A stretch of 5,200 bases of DNA. It comes from JBFHER01 sp041584055. Lineage in GTDB: Bacteria; Bacteroidota; Bacteroidia; Bacteroidales; UBA5342. The stretch lies in NCBI GenBank assembly GCA_041584055.1, contig JBFHER010000283.1, positions 1 through 5,200 on the forward strand. The letters run 5' to 3'. Made by a program: the position numbers and the translations under genes. Under the pieces are notes generated by a model. The model ran no database searches. It was not told where the DNA came from and was given only the letters and a program-made list of their open reading frames with translations. The first letter of the stretch is position 1, and each line of letters begins with the position of its first letter. This document shows, piece by piece, positions 1 through 5,200 of this stretch.

Positions 1-1561
1 CCTCAGGCGGATCCGGTAGGGCAATTTGAATTTTAGGATTGATTCTTCTCAGTGCATCACGAATATCTTCCTCCGGCTGAATAAAATTCTCTTTTCCCCA
101 AAATGTTGGATCATATTCCATGGTTTCTTCAGATAAAACAACTCTTGGATGCAGGCGTTCTTTGTATGGGATCCGATGCACTTTTTTTGTTTCTACCTCT
201 GTAATCGCCATTTCAAATTTAATCGTAAAATTACTGGAGAAAAGTGTTCGTTTTGATTTGACCCGAAAATTCAGATCTCCAAGTGCATGACTAAAATAGT
301 AGTGCCCATTTTGATACCGATAGAGCACCTGATAGCGAAGCGATGTTGGGCGGGCATGCAAGCGGCGTGCGCGTTTGGTAATGATTTGATTTGTAATTTT
401 TTTAGCAATTTCTTCCGGATAGTATAATTCCGCTTTTACAAGTGCCAGAGATTCAAGGTCAAGGTAGATGCGTCCCTGCTGGTAAATATCCCTGGTGGAT
501 TTTTTTAGATGACAATCAATAACATAAACAGGCCGATTGTTATATGTTTGAATGTCAACCAGTGAATAATCGTAAAAATGAAAATTTTCTTCTTTTAGGA
601 ATTCTGCTGGATATTTCACAAGATCAAGGTTCATGCAGCCTTCAACACCGCCCTGGAGTCTGAATGAAACAGTATCTAAACGGTCCACATCATATATTTT
701 CCTGTTTTTAAGGATGCGTGCATTGCTTCGTGCTTCATTCGTAGTGGAATAGCCGGAGGTATGTATGTCAAGGATGGATTCAAGATAAATCATGTAATGT
801 CTGTTCTTTTGAACCGATTCTCTGTAAAAGGCAGTGTAGTTTACAGGACTTTCAAGGTAATTTTGTTTGATTCCTTTCAGGAATGACTGAATGAGGATGA
901 GCGGATCATTGCTTCTGACGATGACTTCCTGCAACGGAATAAAGGTTTGTCTGAGGGCAACAGAAACAAAGGTGTCTTTCGCTTCAGAAATCAGCAGTGA
1001 AGCATTTTCATAACCTATGAACGAGATGCTGAGAGAATCAAGAAGCTCGTCTTTTGAAAGTGTGAGTGAAAATACGCCTTCTGAATTGCTTGTGGTTCCT
1101 TTTAGTTTATCAATAATGCCAAGGTTTACATAGGGAAGCGCTTTGCCTGAATTGGCGTCGGTTATTTTACCTTCAATACGGAAGTAACTATTGTCAGAAT
1201 TCGTTACCTTGATTAGTTCACGATTATCAGGAAGGTCTTTGGTTATAATAATTTGCTTTTTAACCAGTTGATAGTAATATGCTGATTCAGTAAGAAGTGA
1301 ATCAAGGATTATTCGCAATGGAGCTTGTTCCAGTTCAAGCTTGATTTTTCTGTCTTCATTCAGTATTCGGGAATCGTAGGTGAAGTACATGTTAGAAAAT
1401 TTGGCCAGACTATCAAGTGCCTGTCCTACGGTGTAGTCTGTAAAAGAAATACTGTACGACTTTTGGAGAATGGTTTCCTGACTGTGAGCATGTGGGGAAA
1501 GTCCGGCTAAACATAACAAAACAAGCAAGCGCCAAAATGTGGAGCCTGAAATTTTATTCAT
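1..1561 (-). CDS. Exported STN + carboxypeptidase-regulatory-like domain protein (C-terminus cut by window edge)
   Basis: An uninterrupted minus-strand frame gives 520 codons and runs off the left edge. The start at 1561 gives a good signal peptide (MNKISGSTFWRLLVLL..., likely cleavage after AHS at residue 27). An in-frame ATG at 1579 would add six residues (MACPGN) and is less natural. Domains in order: STN (secretin/TonB N-terminal), about 34-107; CarboxypepD_reg-like beta-sandwich, about 127-205, with the IEGKITDANSGKALPYVNL and SFIGYE hallmarks; then a long region with FYRE (245-248) and DTVSFRLQGG (296-305), ending in FWGKENFIQPEEDI (488-501). That last motif lies near the C-terminus of the paralogue at 3284-4579, so probably only a few residues are missing. 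No TonB box, plug or barrel is recognisable. STN domains of this kind normally bind FecR in the periplasm. The gene lies 48 bp after fecR, so I infer an envelope partner of that anti-sigma factor. The biochemical role of the FYRE region is unknown. Confidence 0.85.
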   Translation of the reverse strand, partial: MNKISGSTFWRLLVLLCLAGLSPHAHSQETILQKSYSISFTDYTVGQALDSLAKFSNMYFTYDSRILNEDRKIKLELEQAPLRIILDSLLTESAYYYQLVKKQIIITKDLPDNRELIKVTNSDNSYFRIEGKITDANSGKALPYVNLGIIDKLKGTTSNSEGVFSLTLSKDELLDSLSISFIGYENASLLISEAKDTFVSVALRQTFIPLQEVIVRSNDPLILIQSFLKGIKQNYLESPVNYTAFYRESVQKNRHYMIYLESILDIHTSGYSTTNEARSNARILKNRKIYDVDRLDTVSFRLQGGVEGCMNLDLVKYPAEFLKEENFHFYDYSLVDIQTYNNRPVYVIDCHLKKSTRDIYQQGRIYLDLESLALVKAELYYPEEIAKKITNQIITKRARRLHARPTSLRYQVLYRYQNGHYYFSHALGDLNFRVKSKRTLFSSNFTIKFEMAITEVETKKVHRIPYKERLHPRVVLSEETMEYDPTFWGKENFIQPEEDIRDALRRINPKIQIALPDPPE

Positions 1562-1609
1562 GTTCCCGGGACATGCCATGTTTTGTAAGTTGGATTCCTG
1601 ATCAAGGAC

Positions 1610-2620
1610 TTAATTTTGTGAATACACAATATTGCGTCCTTCTTTCTTGTATGTAAGATTAAACGTTTTTGAGATACTTTCCAAAATTATTTCAAGATCT
1701 TCCCTGTCAAAGGTAGAGGTCAGTAGTAGCTTGTCGGATATATTTTCAGTGGTTTTTATTTCTACATTGTAGGTTTTTTCTACCACATCCAGCACTTCCG
1801 ATAATGGGGTTTCATTGAATATCATTTGTTGCGTCTTCCACGACAGATAATTGGCATCTGTTTGTGTGCTTCTTATAAGTTGATTATTCAGGAGTGTTCC
1901 CAAATCTCCTTTTTGTAAAATAAGATTGTCGGGGTCCATTTTAAGACCGGATAAGCTCACCTTGCCTGAGGACACAAGCACTTCTGTTATCTGTTCATTT
2001 GAATTGACGTTGAATGATGTTCCCAAAACGGTAACTTTTGCATTGGCTGTATTGATGATAAAAGGTTTTTCAGGATTTGGTGTTACCGTGAAAAATCCCT
2101 CCCCTTGAAAGCTGATCATGCGTTTGTTGCCTTTGAATTGTTTAGGGAATTTAATCTCAGCTCCAGCATTTAACTCCACCGTTGTTCCATCCGAAAGCTT
2201 TAGGATTTTTCCTTGCTCATGCAAGCTGGACACAACGATTTCCTGTCCCTTGTCAGGATCCAGAATGAGGTAGGCTGTAACACTCAATGCCACAAACGCA
2301 AGTACAACTGCAGCAACCCTGGCAATACGTAAGAACAGATTTGGTCTTTTTACACGTAAAGACTGTTCATTTTCCCAGTGTTTGATCCTGGAATCAAGTT
2401 TTTTCCACGCCAGGTTCGGGTTAAAGTTCATCTCTTTTGTTTGAAATTCATGCACAGCATGCAGGTCTTGTTGTGTTAAAGCTAACAAGGCCTGATATTC
2501 AGCATCCTCAGCAATGTTTTTCTCAAATCCAATCTTTTCTTCGTCATTCATTTCGCCTGAAATGTATTTTGAAAGCTGATCCCATTGGATCTGATCATAT
2601 GTCTTATGATTGTTTTTCAT
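1610..2620 (-). CDS. FecR-family anti-sigma factor (DUF4974-type C-terminus)
   Basis: This is an inner-membrane anti-sigma protein of 336 residues, a normal length for the Bacteroidota FecR family. Residues 1-95 form the cytoplasmic part expected to bind the sigma factor. It opens with a helical segment (WDQLSKYISGEMNDEE) like other FecR N-termini. A single transmembrane helix spans about 98-120 (IARVAAVVLAFVALSVTAYLIL inside it). The periplasmic FecR domain covers about 128-223, with the family motifs LSDGTTVELNAGAEIKFP, GEGFFTV and VLGTSFNV. The C-terminal domain (about 265-334, FNETPLSEVLDVVEKTYNVEI) matches DUF4974, which resembles an STN fold. The ATG lies 5 bp after the sigma stop, so translation is probably coupled. 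The next gene encodes an STN protein, the usual kind of partner for this C-terminal region. All parts are present and the frame is intact. Which sigma factor it controls is inferred from adjacency. Confidence 0.95.
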   Translation of the reverse strand: MKNNHKTYDQIQWDQLSKYISGEMNDEEKIGFEKNIAEDAEYQALLALTQQDLHAVHEFQTKEMNFNPNLAWKKLDSRIKHWENEQSLRVKRPNLFLRIARVAAVVLAFVALSVTAYLILDPDKGQEIVVSSLHEQGKILKLSDGTTVELNAGAEIKFPKQFKGNKRMISFQGEGFFTVTPNPEKPFIINTANAKVTVLGTSFNVNSNEQITEVLVSSGKVSLSGLKMDPDNLILQKGDLGTLLNNQLIRSTQTDANYLSWKTQQMIFNETPLSEVLDVVEKTYNVEIKTTENISDKLLLTSTFDREDLEIILESISKTFNLTYKKEGRNIVYSQN

Positions 2621-2625
2621 TTTAT

Positions 2626-3177
2626 TTATAGCAGGAACATTCCCACATAGTCTCTTAAGTTCGTTCTAAATATTTTTAAAGCTTTACCCATATTGGCTTC
2701 TACCGTTTTGACAGAAATGGATAAACGTTCAGCAATTTCACGGTACTTTAGTCCTTCAAAGCGGCTCATTGTAAAAATCAGGCGTCCCTTTTCCGGTAGC
2801 TTGTCCAATGTGATATCAATGATTTTGTTAATCTCCTTTTGCTCCAGTGTTGAATCCTGAAAAATTGCGTCATCCTCCTTTCTAGCATTGTCAGCAAAAG
2901 AACGCCTGATCTTTTCGTTTCGGAGATAGGCCAAACTATTAAAATAAGTTGCTTTGTATAAATATGCTTTCAAAGAAGTATGAATGTTTAATTCCTTTTT
3001 GTTTTTCCAGAGGTGAAAGAATAAGTCTTGAATGATTTCTTCTGACACCTCCTTTGTTCTTACATATTGGAAAGCATATCTGCACAATGCCTGATAGTGT
3101 TCTTTAAAAAGGCTTTCGAAGGCGTTAATATCACCTGCGTGTATCTTTTTAATGGTATCAAAGTCGTTGTTTTGCAT
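2626..3177 (-). CDS. RNA polymerase ECF sigma factor (sigma-70 family, Bacteroidota FecI-like)
   Basis: A 183-residue extracytoplasmic-function sigma factor that directs RNA polymerase to its target promoters when released by its anti-sigma partner. Region 2 lies at about 22-88 (LFKEHYQALCRYAFQYVR, then EEIIQDLFFHLWKNK and LKAYLYKATYFNSLAYLRN). Region 4 lies at about 118-171, with LDKLPEKGRLIFTMSRFEGL followed by the helix-turn-helix LKYREIAERLSISVKTVE at 143-160. This pattern matches the Bacteroidota expansion of FecI-like sigma factors. Regions 1.1 and 3 are absent, as is normal for the class. The ATG at 3177 has a purine-rich GGGAAA about 8 bases upstream and a promoter-like sequence 30-60 bases upstream. 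It is the first gene of a probable three-gene operon with the fecR and STN genes. The target regulon cannot be read from this window; the operon itself and the gene at 3284-4579 are candidates. Confidence 0.95.
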   Translation of the reverse strand: MQNNDFDTIKKIHAGDINAFESLFKEHYQALCRYAFQYVRTKEVSEEIIQDLFFHLWKNKKELNIHTSLKAYLYKATYFNSLAYLRNEKIRRSFADNARKEDDAIFQDSTLEQKEINKIIDITLDKLPEKGRLIFTMSRFEGLKYREIAERLSISVKTVEANMGKALKIFRTNLRDYVGMFLL

Positions 3178-3206
3178 CCGTGTTTCCCATCTGTTCGTTG
3201 AATGTT

Positions 3207-3238
3207 TAAAGTTAACGTTTTCTCTTTATTCACTCAAA
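3207..3238 (-). promoter_or_regulatory. Candidate housekeeping promoter of the sigma/fecR/STN operon
   Basis: On the minus strand, TTTG (3238-3235) is followed by a 20-base spacer and TAACTTTA (3214-3207). The Bacteroidota primary-sigma consensus is TTTG, about 19-20 bases, TAnnTTTG, so only the last base of the -7 box differs. Transcription would begin near 3200, giving a leader of roughly 23 bases before the sigma ATG. The promoter is predicted from sequence only. It suggests that the sigma operon can be transcribed independently of the upstream exported-protein gene, although read-through is not excluded because no clear terminator lies between them. Confidence 0.5.
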
Positions 3239-3249
3239 TTTTGTTCACT
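3225..3249 (-). repeat. Tandem direct repeat AGTGAAYAAA around the -33 element
   Basis: On the minus strand AGTGAACAAA (3249-3240) and AGTGAATAAA (3234-3225) match at 9 of 10 bases with a 15-base period. The TTTG of the predicted -33 element (3238-3235) lies between the two copies. The position would suit a protein-binding site or an alternative sigma recognition element. The region is AT-rich, so chance similarity is possible. Confidence 0.35.
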
Positions 3250-3283
3250 GTACCTCTTGTTGTGCCATGTGCGAATGTGATCA

Positions 3284-4579
3284 CTAAAATTTTCCTCTCT
3301 TTTTCAACTTGTTAATGGCAGCCTGGATTGATTCATCCGGTTCAATGGTGTTGTGGTGCCCCCAGAAATCTTCATCTCCAAATGGCGCAACTTCTTCAGC
3401 AAATATTTGATTTTGCTTAAAGCGTTCAGCCCGTTTGAAACGCTCAGAATCTGCGGCCATACGGTCTGTAATTGCAACCTCCATCATTGCGGAATAGGTT
3501 GTATTAAAAAGTCGTTTTTTCCAGTCAAATTTTAGCACCATCTCGCCACGTGCATAACTGAAGAACCATTTCCCATCCTGCTCACGGTATTGCACAAGGT
3601 AATTGACCTGTTTTGCAGTGACCTTCAATCCGATGGGCTTTTTTCGTATCAGCGAATTTGTGGCTGTTGTGACGTCCTCAAGGTTTAAGCTGAATTCAGC
3701 ACTTGTCAAAGCCAGATTATTTGTTTCAATGTAGTATTTTCCGTTGTATAAGGGATACTCTGATTCTGGAATCTGAGTGAAAGCGACTACAAAATGTGGT
3801 TTTCCGTCAATCATCACAACGTTTTCAATTTCAAAATTGTATTCGTCAATGTAGGCTGGAGATAACAACGCGCCAGGCGATTTAATAATGTCGAACAACA
3901 GGACTGTTGACGGTCCACCCTGCAGTTTAAATACCAGAGTATCCATCTTTGTAGGATCTTCTGTTTTACGACCTTTATAAATCTGAATCTGGTCTGACTT
4001 CAGATCCTGATAGCCGGCTTTGTAAATATCCACTACAGCCTCAGCAATTCCCACATAAGATCTATTGCGTTTAATTGTTTCCCGATAGAATCCCTTCATC
4101 ATATTGGCATCAATGGAGTAGTTTTTGGATGCATTTGCTAAAATATGGCGAACAAGAAAATCTGCGTCGTAGGGATAAATATTTATTTCATCGAGATTCA
4201 CAGATTCACGGCTTAGGTAGATTGCATTTCGCTCCTTCTGCAAAGCGCTTACATTCATTTCTTTTGTTGTATAACCAATGTGTGAAAACACAATGGTGTT
4301 TGCGCTGGACGCTTTAGGTATTTTAAGTGTGAATTCCCCATCGCTGTTTGTGATAGTGGCAATATTTGTCCCCTTTAAAACAATGTTTGCAAAAATAAGA
4401 GGATCTTGTTGAGCAGCATCCCTTAAAACGCCGTGGTACATTTTGAATTGAAGTGTATCAACATTAAATTGTTCATCTTCAGTTCCTGATAAATTCTCAC
4501 CTCCAATTACAATGCCCGAACAAAAAACGAACAGAATTAAAAGGGCGAAAGTTCTGAATGGAATTGTTTTTGTTTTCAT
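3284..4579 (-). CDS. Exported carboxypeptidase-regulatory-like domain protein with FYRE region (paralogue of the gene at 1-1561, no STN)
   Basis: A 431-residue protein of unknown biochemical function. The ATG at 4579 is chosen because it gives a classic signal peptide (MKTKTIPFRTFALLILFVFC..., cleavage probably near GG at 26-27). The frame stays open to 4633 but only through an ATG at 4606 and a TTG, which would bury the signal sequence. The Cys at 20 is preceded by VF, so a lipobox is unlikely. A CarboxypepD_reg-like beta-sandwich covers about 46-125 (GEFTLKIPKA, VFSHIGYTTKEM). The rest carries GFYRETIKRNRSY (163-175), DTLVFKLQGG (213-222), GKYYIETNNLALTSAEF (280-296) and DFWGHHNTIEPDESI (404-418). 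All of these have counterparts in the STN protein at 1-1561 in the same order. The strand-rich GKYYIETNNLALTSAEF stretch recalls LolA-like half-barrels, but this is only an impression. Likely periplasmic or outer-membrane associated. Its position upstream of the sigma gene suggests a shared pathway or control. Confidence 0.85.
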   Translation of the reverse strand: MKTKTIPFRTFALLILFVFCSGIVIGGENLSGTEDEQFNVDTLQFKMYHGVLRDAAQQDPLIFANIVLKGTNIATITNSDGEFTLKIPKASSANTIVFSHIGYTTKEMNVSALQKERNAIYLSRESVNLDEINIYPYDADFLVRHILANASKNYSIDANMMKGFYRETIKRNRSYVGIAEAVVDIYKAGYQDLKSDQIQIYKGRKTEDPTKMDTLVFKLQGGPSTVLLFDIIKSPGALLSPAYIDEYNFEIENVVMIDGKPHFVVAFTQIPESEYPLYNGKYYIETNNLALTSAEFSLNLEDVTTATNSLIRKKPIGLKVTAKQVNYLVQYREQDGKWFFSYARGEMVLKFDWKKRLFNTTYSAMMEVAITDRMAADSERFKRAERFKQNQIFAEEVAPFGDEDFWGHHNTIEPDESIQAAINKLKKRGKF

Positions 4580-4628
4580 AATTATATCATTTTGAAAGTT
4601 TCGCATAAATGCTTCTACTCTTATGATG

Positions 4629-4636
4629 CACAAGTA
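4629..4636 (-). promoter_or_regulatory. Weak candidate -7 box for the exported-protein gene
   Basis: The minus-strand octamer TACTTGTG matches five of the six fixed bases of TAnnTTTG and would give a leader of about 40 bases before the ATG at 4579. No TTTG or TTG is found at the expected distance upstream, so the support is poor. If real, it would place the TTG-initiated extension of this frame inside the promoter, which favours the start at 4579. Confidence 0.2.
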
Positions 4637-4723
4637 TGAGTTTACCCTATGGGAAATTTGAAAAAACTACCGGATGATGTAGTAATGGAATACAACTATT
4701 TTAACAACACACCCACTTTGGCG

Positions 4724-4744
4724 CGGATTTAAGGCTGTGATCCG
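4724..4744. repeat. Short inverted repeat CGGAT / ATCCG
   Basis: CGGAT (4724-4728) and ATCCG (4740-4744) form a 5-bp dyad around an 11-base loop, within the locally GC-richer GGCGCGGAT context. It is short enough to arise by chance and is listed because it is the first of a series of dyads before the transposase. It may mark the left boundary of that element's non-coding region. Confidence 0.3.
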
Positions 4745-4825
4745 TTTCCAACGTTTTACTAATAAGTTTTTCAATAACAAATTCTTTTCCTTCCTTTGGG
4801 ATACCGAAAATACTTATGCCTATGA

Positions 4826-4845
4826 GTAGAAAATACAAATTCTAC
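4826..4845. repeat. Inverted repeat GTAGAA / TTCTAC
   Basis: GTAGAA (4826-4831) and TTCTAC (4840-4845) are exact inverted copies separated by eight A-rich bases. The dyad ends 10 bases before the strongest hairpin of the region. It contains a GTAG tetranucleotide, the guide sequence next to enterobacterial REP hairpins; whether that matters here is unknown. Confidence 0.4.
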
Positions 4846-4855
4846 AATCCCTGTT

Positions 4856-4878
4856 CGGCGTAGCGTCTCGCTACGTCG
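4856..4878. repeat. REP-like hairpin with TCT loop
   Basis: CGGCGTAGCG (4856-4865) and CGCTACGTCG (4869-4878) pair over 10 positions around a 3-base TCT loop. Nine pairs are Watson-Crick and one is G-T (4858 with 4876); the inner seven are perfect. It is GC-rich within AT-rich surroundings, lacks a following T-run and lies about 80 bp before a REP-associated transposase start. A REP-type recognition hairpin fits better than a rho-independent terminator. Whether it recurs elsewhere in the genome cannot be seen here. Confidence 0.6.
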
Positions 4879-4890
4879 TAAGTAATACTC

Positions 4891-4902
4891 AGCGTCCTCG
4901 CT
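4891..4902. repeat. Degenerate second copy of the hairpin core
   Basis: AGCGTCCTCGCT is the core of the preceding hairpin (AGCGTCTCGCT, 4862-4872) with one extra C in the loop. It leaves a 4-bp stem, AGCG with CGCT, around TCCT. The copies start 29 bases apart in the same orientation. This looks like a decayed tandem REP unit, though it is short. Confidence 0.4.
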
Positions 4903-4922
4903 TCCATAATGTATATTTCGCT

Positions 4923-4938
4923 TAATTTTGTATCTTTG
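4923..4938 (+). promoter_or_regulatory. Overlapping TAnnTTTG -7 boxes of the transposase gene
   Basis: TAATTTTG (4923-4930) and TATCTTTG (4931-4938) are adjacent and both match the Bacteroidota -7 consensus TAnnTTTG exactly. The second lies 21 bases before the ATG at 4960. No strong -33 TTTG is present at the right spacing (AATG at 4908-4911 is the nearest for the second box), so expression may be low. Confidence 0.45.
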
Positions 4939-4959
4939 GATTACTCTAGAACCAACAAT

Positions 4960-5200
4960 ATGTCAACTGGATACCAAATTGAAGATCAAAGTGCATTACA
5001 TTTTGTTACATTCCAAATTATTGATTGGATAGATTTGTTTTCGCGTAAGATTTATAGAAATATTGTAATTGAAAGTCTGAGCTTTTGTCAGAAAAACAAA
5101 GGACTTGAGATTTATGCATTTGTTATCATGAGTAATCATCTTCATTTGCTTATCCGCAGTAGTTCTGGACAACTAAGCCAAACAATTAAAGAGTTCAAAA
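4960..5200 (+). CDS. REP-associated tyrosine transposase, IS200-like Y1 family (C-terminus cut by window edge)
   Basis: The first 80 codons of a transposase are present; the rest lies beyond the right edge. The translation MSTGYQIEDQSALHFVTFQI... shows the N-terminal strand that recurs in Bacteroidota RAYTs (HFVTFQI). It then has YAFVIMSNHLHLLI at 52-65, the region of the HUH metal-binding motif (H60-L61-H62). In related enzymes the common form is MPNHVHLL; here Ser replaces Pro and Leu replaces Val, both seen as conservative. The catalytic Tyr expected further downstream is outside the window, so activity cannot be judged. RAYTs are usually single domesticated-looking genes of about 150-200 residues that act on single-stranded REP hairpins. 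The hairpins at 4856-4902 are natural candidate substrates. The gene is divergent from, and probably unrelated in function to, the sigma locus. Confidence 0.85.
   Translation, partial: MSTGYQIEDQSALHFVTFQIIDWIDLFSRKIYRNIVIESLSFCQKNKGLEIYAFVIMSNHLHLLIRSSSGQLSQTIKEFK

Larger units (their letters stand above)
4580..4959. other. Divergent intergenic region with several inverted repeats
   Basis: This 380-bp stretch separates the minus-strand exported-protein gene from the plus-strand transposase. I see no convincing gene in it on either strand. The left part (4580-4720) must hold the promoter of the gene at 3284-4579, but only a weak box is visible. The right part (4724-4902) carries four short inverted repeats, listed separately, and the last 40 bp carry -7-type boxes for the transposase. 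The density of dyads just upstream of a REP-type transposase suggests element-associated non-coding DNA rather than plain spacer. Confidence 0.6.

Noticed and set aside
1325..1510. Plus-strand open frame of 61 codons
   Set aside because: It lies wholly antisense to the STN protein gene, which has a strong domain signature. It has no recognisable motif or promoter.
1562..1609. Separate promoter between fecR and the STN gene
   Set aside because: No TAnnTTTG-type box is seen on the minus strand in this 48-bp gap; co-transcription with fecR is simpler.
1926..2631. Plus-strand open frames at 1926-2108 and 2437-2631
   Set aside because: Both are antisense to the fecR coding sequence, are short, and resemble no protein family.
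3277..3284. Perfect 8-bp palindrome GTGATCAC at the end of the exported protein gene
   Set aside because: It is too short and unflanked by further symmetry or a T-run, so it is supported neither as a terminator nor as an operator.
3353..4317. Plus-strand open frames at 3353-3535 and 4075-4317
   Set aside because: They are antisense to the exported protein gene. The frame opposite has clear domain homology, so these are shadows.
4517..4522. Possible lipoprotein cysteine (residue 20) in the exported protein
   Set aside because: The residues before Cys are FVF. A lipobox needs a small residue (Gly, Ala or Ser) directly before Cys, so ordinary signal peptidase I cleavage is more likely.
4580..4633. 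N-terminal extension of the exported protein to a TTG at 4633 or ATG at 4606
   Set aside because: The extension would put 9 to 18 extra residues before a clean signal peptide that starts at the ATG at 4579.
4856..4878. Hairpin as a rho-independent terminator
   Set aside because: No run of T follows on either strand, and both flanking genes point away from it, so no transcript needs ending there.

Overview
The window looks like a chromosomal segment from a member of the Bacteroidota, probably an environmental Cytophagia- or Chitinophagia-like lineage. The evidence is the gene content: an ECF sigma factor paired with a FecR anti-sigma protein carrying a C-terminal DUF4974-type domain, proteins with CarboxypepD_reg-like domains, and an STN domain. 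TAnnTTTG-type promoter boxes and the modest GC content fit as well. Lineage below phylum is a guess.

Four genes lie on the minus strand and read from right to left. First (4579 to 3284) is an exported 431-residue protein with a carboxypeptidase-regulatory-like beta-sandwich and a long 'FYRE' region of unknown function. After a 106-bp gap with a good Bacteroidota-type promoter comes the ECF sigma factor (3177 to 2626). The fecR-type anti-sigma gene follows 5 bp later (2620 to 1610). After another 48 bp comes an exported protein (1561 to beyond base 1) with an STN domain, the same beta-sandwich and the same FYRE region. The last three genes look like one operon. The first and last genes are paralogues that bracket the sigma/anti-sigma pair and differ mainly in the STN domain.

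In the classical Bacteroidota arrangement, sigma/FecR pairs are followed by a SusC-like TonB-dependent receptor. Its N-terminal STN domain touches FecR and passes on the signal. Here the STN domain is on a protein of about 525 residues in which no TonB plug is recognisable and which has little room for a 22-strand barrel. The most interesting reading is a variant cell-surface signalling unit whose STN-bearing partner is a non-receptor envelope protein. The pairing is inferred from gene order and domains and is not proven.

The right end (4580-5200) is different. It is a 380-bp divergent intergenic region with several short inverted repeats, the best a near-perfect 10-bp stem with a TCT loop at 4856-4878. 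It is followed by the start of a plus-strand REP-associated tyrosine transposase (IS200-like, HUH motif), cut by the window edge. The hairpins are plausible REP-like partners of this transposase.
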